Shown here: positions 12,201 to 24,519 of the stretch, in pieces | Layout: each line of letters opens with the position of its first letter | Position numbering within the stretch: the stretch's first letter is position 1 | Origin: Lucifuga dentata | Taxonomy: Eukaryota > Chordata > Actinopteri > Ophidiiformes > Bythitidae | Assembly (NCBI GenBank): GCA_014773175.1 | Contig: VXCM01000307.1 | Coordinates: 310,001 to 374,000 of the forward strand | Length of the DNA stretch: 64,000 nt | Reading direction: 5' to 3' | Made by a program: the position numbers and the translations under genes | The notes under the pieces: generated by a model | Database searches by the model: none | What the model was told of the DNA's origin: nothing | What the model saw: the letters and a program-made list of their open reading frames with translations, nothing else

Positions 12201-15200
12201 CGGCTCCGTCAGGTCAAAGTCCGCAATGAGTCCTGCTCCATCCATGAAGACCTGAGAGACGAGGTTCAGAACTGCTACAGCATGTACACCCCCAGCAATG
12301 AGGACACCGCCTCCTTTGGGCCCAAGAACGGAACTGCGTATGTTCAAGCAATGAATTTGAAAGTTGAAAGTTGAAAGTTACACCTGGAAATTAGTGCAGA
12401 TCCATCCAGTGCAGAGAGAATTTTCAATATTGTCAGAAGTGTAACAAAATTTTTAGAGTGTAAGTTAAACTTAAAACACTTCTATCATACATGTGTACCA
12501 TGTACTACTACACACAAATATCTAAATTCTAAATCTTCCTTCTTGGTGTCTATCAGATGGGAATATACAGTGGAGAGTAAGCTGAATGGGAGCAGTTATT
12601 GGGGTCAGGTGTCAAAATATGGAGGTGGAGGATATTACCAAGATCTGTCCCGTACGAAACAGGAGTCAGCAATTCAGCTGCAGTACCTCAAAGACCACCT
12701 GTGGCTGGACAGAGGAACCCGAGCAGTTTTACTCGACTTCTCTGTCTACAATGCTAACATCAACCTTTTCTGCATTGCCAGGTAAGAAGCATCAACCACA
12801 GTCAACCATAGCATACCATATTATAAAACAATAGCACTATTGTATTAAAAATATTATATTCTCATCATATGACATATGTGTTAGGATGCTAGTGGAGTTT
12901 CCTGCTACCGGTGGTGCGGTGACCTCCTGGCAGTTCCAAACAGTACGTCTGATACGATATGCATCCAGCTGGGACTATTTTGTGGGTGTGTGTGAAGTGG
13001 CATTTTGCATCTTCATCCTCTACTATGTGGTGGAGGAGGTGCTTGAAATCCGCATCCATCGTCTGCACTACTTCAAGAGCCTGTGGAACTCTCTGGATGT
13101 TCTCATGGTTGTGGTGCGTACCAAAGGCTGCTGAAACAATAAAATGTAGATGTGCTCTGAAGCAGTATTTGGGATTATTAAAGTAATGTAATAGTCCAGT
13201 AATTTATCAGGCTATATGGAGGATCTGTATGGTAATTCTGCTGTTTCTATCCCCTTTACAGTTGAGCATTGTTGCTATTATCATGAACATAACCAGGACA
13301 GCCATGGTTAGCAATCTTCTCAAAGGCCTGTTGGAGAACCACACTGTTCACCCCAACTTTAAGCCTTTGGCAAATCTGCAGGTCCAGTTCAACAACCTGG
13401 CTGCAGTCATTGTCTTTTTTTCCTGGGTCAAGGTAAAAGCTTTTCCCATTAGTCATGTTCAGTCCAAGAGTAAAAACATAAGAACCCAACTACATTGATG
13501 CCAATCATCGCTGATCTCTCAATCTCCTCAGCTTTTTAAGTTCATCAACTTTAATAAGACCATGAGTCAGCTGTCCAGCACTATGTCTCGCTGTGCCAAG
13601 GACCTGGTGGGTTTTGCCATCATGTTCTTCATCATCTTTCTGGCTTATGCTCAACTGGCCTACTTGGTGTTTGGAACCCAAGTCAATGATTTCAACACTT
13701 TCCAAGCGAGCATGTAAGTACATTCAAAGAACAGAGCCAAAATCTCTGCCAGATCCTTTTATTTGTTGTTTAAAATGTTGAAATGTTTTACTCTTTTAAA
13801 TCCAGGCTTAAAACGTTTCTCTTTAGCACTGCTTTTTATTAAGCCAAATTAAATATCTGCACTGTAATTCAATTTGAGGCACTTAATTCTGTAATGTAAC
13901 TGAACAATAACTGTTTTATTTTATTTCATTTTATCTTATCATATTTTATCTTATTGTTTTATTTTACATTTTTATCTAATTTTATTTTCCTCCTCATTGT
14001 CTTTTAAATGTTGCTTTTACTTTGTTTCATTCTTATTGTCTCTTAAATGTTGTTAAAACAACATTTAAGAGACAATAAGAACATTTTGCCTTGTGTAAAG
14101 GCCTTTGTGTTAGAATGGTGTGATACAAATAAATTTGCCCTGCCTAACCTTTACAATTGATCTTCTGTGTGTAGTTTCACACAATTCCGTATAATTCTGG
14201 GGGACTTTGAGTTCTCAGAGATAGAGGAGGCCAATCCAGTGCTTGGACCAATCTACTTCACCACCTTTGTCTTCTTCAATTTCTTTATTCTTATGGTGAG
14301 TAGGGTAATCACCTGATACTGACAAACATGTATGTTTAATCATGTTGTTTATGGGCTTTACTGTATGTCCCTAAAAGGTTAACATGGACTGTCTTTAATC
14401 ATTCTTGACATATAGAACATGTTCTTGGCCATCATCAACGACACATATTCTGAAGTGAAGGCAGATATGTCCCAGCAGAGATCTGAGATGGAAATGACTG
14501 ACCTCATTAAGAAGGTACTAGATGACACATTTGGAAACACTTCTTTGTCTCTTTCTGTCTGTGCTTTCTCACATATAGAGTCTTCATAATGCCAACTGAC
14601 CTGTTTAAAATGATGTCTATAGGGAAGTTTTAATGTAATCTAAATCTCTGATGTTGCTCTCAGGGTTGTAACAAAGCCTTAATGAAGTTAAGACTAAAGA
14701 AGACAGCTGTTGATGACATCTCAGACAGTTTGCACCAGGCTGGGGGCAAAATGAACTTTGATGAACTGCGCCAGGACCTTAAAGGGTAACCAAAACCGCA
14801 TATCAAAATAAAAGCTGTTAATCATGATATTAATGTTTCAGTTGGATTTGATAAAATTGAAATTGAGGCTGTCTGCCCTGAGTGTGTTGATTTTTCTTTG
14901 TTCAGAAAGGGCCACACGGATGCAGAGATTCAAACCATTTTTGCCAAGTATGATCATGATGGTGAACAGGAGCTGACGGAACATGAACACCAGCAAATGA
15001 GAGATGACCTGGAGAAAGAGAGAGTGAGTGATGACACATTCCATTGTTTTTTTTTCAGGTGATGCCTCACCAGTCAGTTAATTAAAACCCATAGTTTTAT
15101 TAACTGTTAAATTCTAATGTACATTCTGATTGAGAAATAAATAGAAAATATAGTTGACAATATGCAGTACAGTACGCAGCAACATCTTGCAGATGCTCAG

Positions 15201-16256
15201 CGTTTTTCTGCCCCATGCTAGGAGGATTTGGATCTGGAACGGAATTCGCTAACTAGACCAAGTACTGGGCGGAGCTTTCCTCGTACCCAAGATGACTCTG
15301 AGGAGGATGATGACGAGGATAGTGGTCACAGTTCTCGACGCCGTGGTAGCAGCTCAGGGGGTGTCTCCTATGAGGAGTTTCAAGTGTATGGAGCTTTTGT
15401 TTTTATTCATATTAACAATTGAACCTAAGTTGAAATTCCAGCTGAATAATAAAAAAATAATAACCATGTCATGTTTTGAGCGAAGGACAGATCACAGTAA
15501 TAGACTAAAGTATCAACACGTGAGGCAGGAGTGAGTGGGAAGACAAAAAAAATACTTTCAGCAGAAAGCACTGATCATCACTGACATGTCTGATGTTTAA
15601 GGCTGTCTGAGGGTGGATTTTTCCTTTATTTTCACACAATCATATAGATGCTGTTTTTCATTTTTCAAGTCAATAGATAAAGTCTTTCATCTGAGCTTAT
15701 CCCTCAGATGTCATCCATCACTTTCTTCAGTTTTGACCATTTGAGCTGACAACCCTCTGTTTCCCAGGCTGGTGAGACGTGTGGACAGGATGGAACACTC
15801 TATAGGCAGCATAGTGTCCAAGATCGATGCTGTGATTGTGAAGCTGGAAGGCATGGAGAGGGCTAAAATTAAAAGGAGAGATGTGCTGGGTAGGCTGCTG
15901 GATGGAGTCATGGAGGTGAGATGCAGTGGATATACAAATGGCGTACAGTAATGGTCACTGATTATGACAATGCCAAAACTTGCACAGACAGAAGGATCAG
16001 CACAAACTCACCTCCCCTCTCTTTACCTTTTTTCTGTTCCTGTCAGGATGAGAGGCTGGGTCGGGACACAGATGTCCACAGAGAGCAGATGGAGAGGCTG
16101 GTGAGGGAGGAGCTGGAGCGCTGGGAGTCTGATGATATGGCCTCACAGGTCAGCCACCCACAGCCAGCCACTCCTGTTGGCCCCCGACCCCGTCCTTCCT
16201 CCTCTCTGTCCACCGACGGCCTCGACACAAGCACAAATGGGAGCGGCCATGTGTGA
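9223..16256 (+). CDS. pkd2: Polycystin-2 (TRPP-type cation channel), complete, 15 exons
   Basis: Calcium-permeable non-selective cation channel of primary cilia and ER that assembles with polycystin-1. Exons: 9223-9643, 10564-10677, 11628-11761, 12087-12337, 12557-12781, 12885-13113, 13262-13432, 13532-13713, 14175-14295, 14416-14514, 14664-14785, 14906-15023, 15222-15385, 15768-15915, 16047-16256. All junctions are GT/AG and in phase, giving 902 residues (human 968; the difference is mainly a shorter N-terminus). Residues 5-8 are RVRP, the RVxP ciliary motif. S1 is near 165-180, then the extracellular polycystin/TOP domain with the conserved Cys pair in [17 protein letters not shown]2-S6 occupy about 415-635, with pore filter LGD at 584-586. 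A one-loop EF-hand lies at 706-717, an acidic cluster with the CK2-type serine at 755, and a coiled coil at about 785-820. The start ATG has an A at -3. Some introns carry retroposon debris (13790-14155). Confidence 0.97.
13790..14155 (+). mobile_element. Probable retroposon (LINE/SINE-tail) fragment in pkd2 intron 8
   Basis: The stretch begins with a CAGGCTTAAAACGTTTCTC-like motif and ends with a CAAATAAATTTGCCCTGCC-like tail. These wordings are common to dispersed fish retroposon 3' ends. The assignment rests on recalled motifs only and the boundaries are approximate. It encloses the perfect inverted repeat at 14030-14081. Confidence 0.4.
14030..14081. repeat. Perfect 25-bp inverted repeat with 2-nt centre
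   Basis: Bases 14030-14054 are the exact reverse complement of 14057-14081, separated by AA. An imperfect third copy of part of the arm lies just upstream at about 13997-14016. The whole structure is intronic in pkd2. Confidence 0.93.
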
Positions 16257-17076
16257 AGACTTGGCAAGAGAAGAACATTCCATTCTGGCACGAAATTCTT
16301 GGAAATTTCCCTGTGGTGGTACGAGTAGTTTTCATGGAAACCTGAAAAGATGGCGGACATTTTTGCAGAAAAATATAAGACACAGACCTTACTGTAGTTG
16401 TTAAAATCTTTTGAGATATTAACAGTGGACAAAATCAGCTATACCTCACCTCAAATACTGAAGTGCACTGAAAGTGAGTGAGGTTCTCCCAAAAGGCAAA
16501 ATGTCTTCATCTTACTTTAGTAAGATGGTGCAGATTGCAGTTAATTTCTAAAACATAAAACTGCACAAAAAAGAGGGTAAATAATGAAAGATTTGATGAA
16601 GGCTTACACATCAAAAATTACAATATTGGATACAACAAAGTAGCCTGCAAGCACATTCATATTCTTCAGCTTTATTAAAATACTCAGCATATTGTTTTAT
16701 CATTACTTGCTTTTCATTACAGTCGTCACACATCTTTGCATTTTGCCAGATACCAAAATTTCTACAAATGTTAATATTGCTGATTTCTTTGTCATTTTAA
16801 TATAGGTACAAGTGTGACACATTCTGTCATATTTACGCATCTTCCATACATCACTTAAAGGTACAATTAAATCGCTTATCAGTTTATGATACATATTGTA
16901 ACTTAAAACAAACTTCGATTTGGAGTGCATCTAGTTTTCATGGGAAACCCATGCATTTACTTTTTCCTGTGCCTTATGTTTTCCAATTTTTTTTTTTAAT
17001 CATTGTTACACCAAATGAAGTGTTGTTAAAATAGATGTTTACTGGTATTGTTTGTTTTACTTTGCTATTAATTGTG

Positions 17077-17082
17077 AATAAA
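17077..17082 (+). terminator. Likely polyadenylation signal of pkd2
   Basis: An AATAAA hexamer lies about 820 bp downstream of the pkd2 stop codon, in AT-rich sequence with T-rich DNA around it. No closer canonical AATAAA stands out as clearly better, but an earlier signal (for example AATAAT-like variants) is possible. Confidence 0.5.
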
Positions 17083-17199
17083 ATGGTACAAAAACAGCAT
17101 CTAAGTGATATCTGCATTCAGACCTATAGGAAAGATATCTGTAAAGTCAAAATAGCACATTCAAATGACCATGGTGCTCGTCTCGTACACGAATGTGAT

Positions 17200-17480
17200 A
17201 TCTAAGGAAGAAGAGCAACTTTTCTGACTGAGAATGCCAAAGCAGGAAATAATCACAGTCTGTCCACACTTACATAGAGAGGGATATTGTTGCAGGTTTG
17301 CAGTGCATGAACCCCTCAGTACAAATATGAATGCACAACTTGATAGTTCAACGGTGCAAAACTGCAGGCACTGGTCAACAGAGAAGTGGAAAAGGGTGAT
17401 ATGATCAGATGAATCACCCTTCACCATATTCTCCACAAGATGGCAAGAAGTCCAAGAGAATGGCCTGAATACACAGTTAA
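17200..17480 (+). mobile_element. Tc1/mariner-type transposase relic
   Basis: Plus-strand translation with stops and shifts shows the familiar Tc1 transposase run: RFAVHEPLS, then NAQL, then HWSTEKWKRVI, a stop, and SDESPFTIF. SDES contains the second catalytic Asp of the DDE/D triad. The stop at 17402-17404 directly precedes it, so the copy is dead. No terminal repeats were identified and the limits are approximate. It lies between the convergent 3' ends of pkd2 and abcg2. Confidence 0.75.
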
Positions 17481-18280
17481 CATTATTCTGGTCTGAGTAG
17501 TAAATGTATACATACACATCATTCATGCTTGTACTTAGAATAACAAATTATATGTAGATATCCAGCCTAGTTTACATAAACTATGTATGGAAAAGAAACT
17601 CTAGGCTACAGTTACACAAAAAAATGTCAGCAATTTCTAAATGATGTCAAATAGCATCAGAATATGTATATAAGTTTGTATGGGAACAACAGAACAAGTT
17701 AACAAGTATTTACTATCTATCTGATTTGACTAATTACAAGATCCTTTCCTAACAGTCAGTACTAAGGTTTAATCAAGGATATTTTAGTTCAGTGTGATTT
17801 GGAAATTGTGTAAAAGCTATATAAATGAGAAGGTCTATTATATATATAAGTAATGAAAAATAAGGCATAGTTTTTATGTGTGATTTCAAAACAATACAGC
17901 AAATGTAAATATTCATAAATAACCACAGGAAAATAAAAACTTCTAATAAAAACCATGAATATTCATAATGTCATGTGACGCTCCTATTTGGTGTTTGTAC
18001 CTAACTACAGATAACATGCTAAGTACTAGATAACATACTTTATGGTAAGACTCATGGGCTATTTATAATGTTTATCATATTAGTTCCTGAAGAGATAACA
18101 CAAAATTTTCACCTGACAAAGACAATGTGTATAATAAATATTTATATTTATGTATTTGTTTTACCTATACTGAATATCAAAGTATATACAGTAAGTGTGA
18201 GCACAGGTGCACTTTGTAGCAAAATGTTTGGTGACCATCTACTGGCTGTTTCCTTGAAAGAAAAATGCAGATTCACACAT

Positions 18281-21200
18281 TTAAGTGAATTTCTTGATAA
18301 ATCTGAGTTTCAGGTAGGTAATGAGGAGGAATATGAAGGCCATGCCAATCAAAGCTACATGATTCTGCCACAACCCCCAGGTTGTGTACGTTGTTCCCAG
18401 ATAGTCCAGATATTGTTCCCCAGTACATCTGAAATAAGACAAATACAAATGGTTACCATATATACATCATTATTAAAGTATTAAAGTTTGTCAATGTGGC
18501 TGCAAAGCCACAATCATCCACAGATTAACACTTTGAAGTCAAAAGTCATTTCTACAATTTCCTTTTCATTGAATTTGATTGTCATTTGCCACCACTGCAA
18601 ATAATCCTTCACTAGACAGGCCAACTAATTATGGCTTGTTAAAATTTTGGCAGTACTCTACTTCTAAGAAATTTCCTGGTTCTAAAAACACAAACTGTAG
18701 AAATACTAGAAGTATTACAAATTTCAATAAAAAGTTACAAATTTACAATAAAAGTTTTACAAATTTCAAATAAAAAGTATTTTTTTAAAAATCTAAAAAT
18801 TATTGATTCTACAAAAAGTTTGCACTTGAGTCAAGAAAATTTGAGAAAATAAAGTATAAAAAAACCTCCCAACATTTGTAACCACAAAAATTTGAAACAT
18901 GACAAAAAAATTACTGGTTCATTCTAGAAAATGTGAAAAACAAAAAAGAATTATTTCCAAAACATTTTTCTGGACTTCCCTTGACTGTGATGTGTGATTA
19001 TTTTTTGACTGAGTCATTCACACACACTGTAAATAAACATTTGCTGTTTATAGGTTTGGTAGAAATATCCTGTCTAGTCATATTTTTTTGAGTGCAGCAT
19101 TTCAACTAACCAAATTCAATGAGCCAAATTCAATGAAAAAAAAAAAGTAAAATAAAAATAATCGCTAAGTAGCAAAATAATGGTTGTAATGTAAAATATT
19201 AACATGAGGAATGGAACTTGTGTTAGGTAAGCAGATCATATAGGTGGAAACCAGTAAATATCCAGCCGGAGCACATATGGAAGTCTACTCACATCAGGCC
19301 TGTGCTCACACTGCTGTTGGTCATCATGGCAGACATGGTAGAGTTCTGCATCACAGCATCTTCACAGAACGTCAACCCCACAAACTCATTGATCTTCAAG
19401 GCCTGAGCAAAGAAAGAGCTGATAAATGTTGAGTAAAGCATAGTAGAAACTCTACAAACTTTGTCGACTTTTAATCACCAGCAGCACACCCCTAAGCAGC
19501 AACACATGTTCAGCACACTGTCATGTTTTTTTTTTTAATGTTTTTCTTTTTGGTTTGCCTGCTATACGTGTACACACACACATGGTATAACACACATATA
19601 CTCACATGTACAGTAGTCACATTGTGAATGACAAAAATAATAATGAAAAACCTCCACATGAAATTTTGAATGACTCACCACAGATTATTGAGAAGGATGC
19701 GCTTGGACCTACATAATTCTACAATGTTGGTTAATGGGCAAGAGTTTCCGTTTTGAATCATTTTCCACACATAGCCTGTGTCTGTATTTGTTTTTATATT
19801 AGTGAGAGCAAAGAATCAACTCTCGCATAAGTATGTGGTTGCAAAGGGCATCTGACTCTTCACAGCATGTTTTGCAGGACAGGCTACTCTGCACAGTCCT
19901 AACTAGAAAATAAACTGATTAAACTTCAATTTTTGTAGAACCAATTGTTGTAATGTTCAACTGTTGGAGCTCCAGGAGGCTTAGGAAAGCTCATCATCAC
20001 TGCTAGTCCTGTAGTAGTTTATGTTGTGTTCTGTCTCCCGGCATGGGCCGTGGCCTTTTTTTAAACTACTTTTCCACTTTTGAGCCTGCTAATGAGCAAC
20101 AAATAGCATTTCACAGGGTAAGTGGTAAGAAGATATGATGGAGTGGAGAGTATGTTGCATCCCATAGTGTTCAGAAACTGAACCATCTACTTGCTAGTGC
20201 AATTGAGTAGAATATCCTGGTGGAAAGCAAACATTTACCCAATTTAAAAGCCAGATAGAAGTGCACTGTTTTACAATGTAAACCACTAATTTGGTTGATG
20301 TATCCCCGCTGTCACTGTATGTAAACCCAGGGGTACACGCACCCGACTTCGGGAATAGATGCTCTATATTAAACTCTAGGGTCAGAGTGAAAGCTAGTGC
20401 TTGAAATGGAAATTTAGCATGTAAATAGGGTTTTGGATTTAATGTTCACTGTGCATTCAAGATGCTCACAGTCAGAAATGAGAATTAAGACAATAGGATT
20501 CTGTCTTTTTGGAGTTATTTAGAGCTTGCTTGGTTCTGATGCCTTAACAAACAAAATGACACTGTAAGATCAAATGAAACATTATTGTATTCAGCTACAT
20601 TCACCCTGATGTTAATTATTTCGATCTCAGGCATCTTATAAAACTTTCCTATAGTGGCTTTACTTACTGCTAGGCCATAGCGAGGAATACTGAAGTACTT
20701 CAGCCAAGCCATCCAGTCCATGAGGCTGGCTAGATTCACCAAGAAACCTGAGAAAATCTAAATACAAGACACAAATGCACAACACAATGAGCCATTAGAG
20801 GAAATGTTCTGTTTTGTCGCAATGTCACATGACAATGTATTTCTTATTTCTTATCTTATTTTATTCATTGTGACAGTGGTTTTGGTGTGCTGTGGTGGTT
20901 TCTCATCTTGCTGTGAGATGCCATAATGTGGGGTCATAGGTCATATTATGGATTTCCTGGGTTAAAATGGCTGGCTAACAGGAAGTTAGTTTGTAGTATC
21001 ACTTCCTAACATGTATCTAGTTTAGCTAGTTTCTAGCCTTGCTTGTGTGTTTTAGGCTGAGCATTACTGTTTCTCTTGTGTGTCAGTTTATTTAAAGACA
21101 ATTTTCAATCAAATGCAGCGTTATCCATGTTTAAACAAAAAGAAGTGGCAGCTTTATTCTGTCATTACACACAGTATCATATGAGAATGAGCGCTGAGTG

Positions 21201-21345
21201 CCTTCCACTTTCTACAAAATACTAATTAACAGCTGTAAAACATTTCATGTCACTAAAGTCCATGCAGTTATCCCCACTGTAAAAAAAAAGAGTTTAGCTT
21301 TGAAAGCTGTTGGAAACTACCTCAAAATGAACTGGACTTATGTAT

Positions 21346-21376
<31 letters not shown>

Positions 21377-22016
21377 CTGCACAAAATTTTAGTAGAATTC
21401 AAGAACAGTTACAAATAAATGTAAAAAACAAACAAAAAACCAAAAAAAACAAAACAAAACAAAACAACACTCTTTCTTCCTGTTATGGACACGACCAACA
21501 ATATAGCTAATGCTATTAAAGAAATGAATTTGACCAGTTTATTGATCTTATCAATTCAAACTTGACACAATAACAAGCCTTACTAGCTTTATTCAATCGT
21601 TTAAAAAGTCACAAGGTTTCAGTTTCTCCTCACATACTCCTTCCTCCTCTTCTGGCATTTTAGAGACTTACTTCTGAACTATCCTTTCTCTATACCCACT
21701 TATCCTGAACCCATCCATTACTGTGATTTAGATGTACAGTATATTGGCAATACACTGTACATAGGGGGTAAACTTGTGCTAGCCTCAGGTGTGGAAAATG
21801 AACAAAACATCACACAGTTAGTGACTTCACATGAACCCCTCCCCCTCTCTCTCACCATCATTATGACAAAGATGATGTTCACGAAGATGCTGGTAAAACC
21901 CACAGCATTCTTGTCTGCTGAGATGGCCATGCACATGGCTGCAGATGTGTAGGCTATCAGAGCTAGTGTCAGAGTGAAGATAAAAAAGGCCTCCACTGTG
22001 GATTTAAATCCTGGGC

Positions 22017-22070
<54 letters not shown>

Positions 22071-24469
22071 TAATGTTATTCATCAAAAAATACAAAAGAC
22101 TCATGTAGTTCATCAGTCAGTGCTGGTCCTCACATACTGTATATTTTACCATTTCTCCCCACTCTACACACACCTGATGAACTAAATCAGGCTTGATCAC
22201 TTGATCAGGAGTTGCTGCCTCACAGATCTTGATTGGCTAAACACACCTGGCTAAGCTAATCAGGTGTGGGAGAGCAGAGAGAGATGGAAAATTAGCAGTG
22301 CTGAGGTTCCCCAGGGCCAGGAATCCAAACCATTGATTCAGTTTGTAAGTCTGCTATTCTTACCAATCATTACATAGATGATGCAGCTGATGATAAGGGA
22401 GGTTGTGGTGCGTATGCTTATGTCAGACAGGGTCTTAGAGAGGAAGTAAACAGAGACTCTGTAGTAGCCACTGATGTACTCATGCCTGTAATGAGAGAAT
22501 GCAGGCACTGGATTAGGTTTTGTTAGATGTTTCAGCATCTGTAACAGAAAATCAGCAGCAGACTGCCAATGGTGCAGTCTATCACACCAAATCCCTGTCT
22601 GTTTTCATCTACAGTCAGCAATCAACCAAATATTGACTATTAAACATAACTGAATGTATGCTGCAATATGCACACAGTGGATGGAAACGCTGCCAAGTCG
22701 TTTTTAAGTCCATAAGTCGTTTAAAAACTTAAGATGCTAAGCCAGGGATCCCCAACTGGCAGCCCATGGGCCGCATCTATCAGGCCCTCAGATGACTTCT
22801 CCAAAAAAATAAATAAAACTAAAAAATCCTGTACTTTAGTCGCACTTATTGGGATCGCATGGTCATAAAATGTCATGCTTGGGCTCATTTTGTTCAGGAG
22901 AAGATAAGCTTTCCATAAATATTTGTATATCTCCATTTTATTGAGAAATGGCGATTATAAAACATCCTGAACGCTACATAGGGACGAGCACATAGTCTCC
23001 TGGTCTGTCAGTGGAATATTACTCACATATTACGCACACGGGGAACGCATGCCTATTGCCATGGCTATGTAAAAGCTGACAGGACCACTGGCCTTGGCTT
23101 GGCATGCATGACATAATTTGGCCCCTGGGGAAAACTAGTTGGGGAACTCTGCGCTAAGCAGAGGCGGTTTAGCGGACGAGTCGACTCAATTAGAAATGAC
23201 TTAAGTGGATGGAAACGGTTGGTCGTTTAAATTGATGTTTAAATCGAGATTGAGTTTAAATTTAGATTTTATAACATTTAAATGTAAAAGTAAGAAATGA
23301 ATGAAATGGTCANATTGAGTTTAAATTTAGATTTTATAACATTTAAATGTAAAAGTAAGAAATGAATGAAATGGTCACAACCTGTACAGATGGACCGTGT
23401 TGACCGCAGCATGTGTGTGCTACCAGGTGAGCCCACACACACGCACACACATCTCGGAAGTGCAGGTGTCGTCAATAAGTGCCTGCATAATGATAGATGG
23501 CCACCCCTTTCCATTTATAAAGTCTCGATACCCATCCACTGGAGGAAGAACCGCAATGTGTGCCATCAAATGCACCATGCACTTGCGGAAGATGATGTTG
23601 ATGATGGGCAATGCCGATGCGCTATCTGCTGTGCCTCCACCACGTCGGGTAACTTAATGTACCTATTCATTAATTTCCTTATAATAGCTTCACACACTGC
23701 ATACACACAACAATGAACTGTTGTTTTACTTATGCCAAACGTTTCCCTGACCATCCAGTATTCAGCACAAGTGTTATACAGTGCAACAGTGCAGCGTCAT
23801 GTAAAACGTCTGTTTAATAAAGTGAATGGAAACACAACTTAAGTCGCTTTTTCTTGAGTCCACTTTCATGAAGCCGTTTAAAAAAAAAAAAAAAAAAANT
23901 AAAAAAAAAAAAAAAAAACGACTTTAGTTGGATGGAAACACAGTATTATTATATCATTATACTCCAGCTTGTTGTGTGGTTTTGGAATTACATACAAAAA
24001 CAACTTCTTCTCAGCGATGAAGAGTTCAGCTGCAGACAGAGTGCTGAAACACTGTTGGCTAGAGATGAAGAAGAGCGCACCCATTCTGCAATTAGAACAA
24101 CAAAGCAGTATGTGATCATTAAGTTTTTCTTTGTCACATTTTTGTCTTCAACTTCAACTATTCTGCTCTGCACTGAATCAGTTGTGTGACATTGAGAAAA
24201 ATGTGATTCTAAAAGGAGAGGCCAAAACAGATTATTCAGTCAATATAATATAGACTATTGTAGTAAATGGGGTGTAAACAGACTTGGAATGTGACTAATT
24301 TGTGAATCTGTAGTTCTGACATGAAATGGAAGGAGGGTGAAGCAAATAACTTGAGTAACTTCAGATATTTAAGCTACATTGATGTCTACCATACTACACT
24401 GATCATGAATATCATGAGGTATCTTTATATTCCACCTAACCATGAACTGAATTATGGGGGAGTGATAGA

Positions 24470-24519
<50 letters not shown>

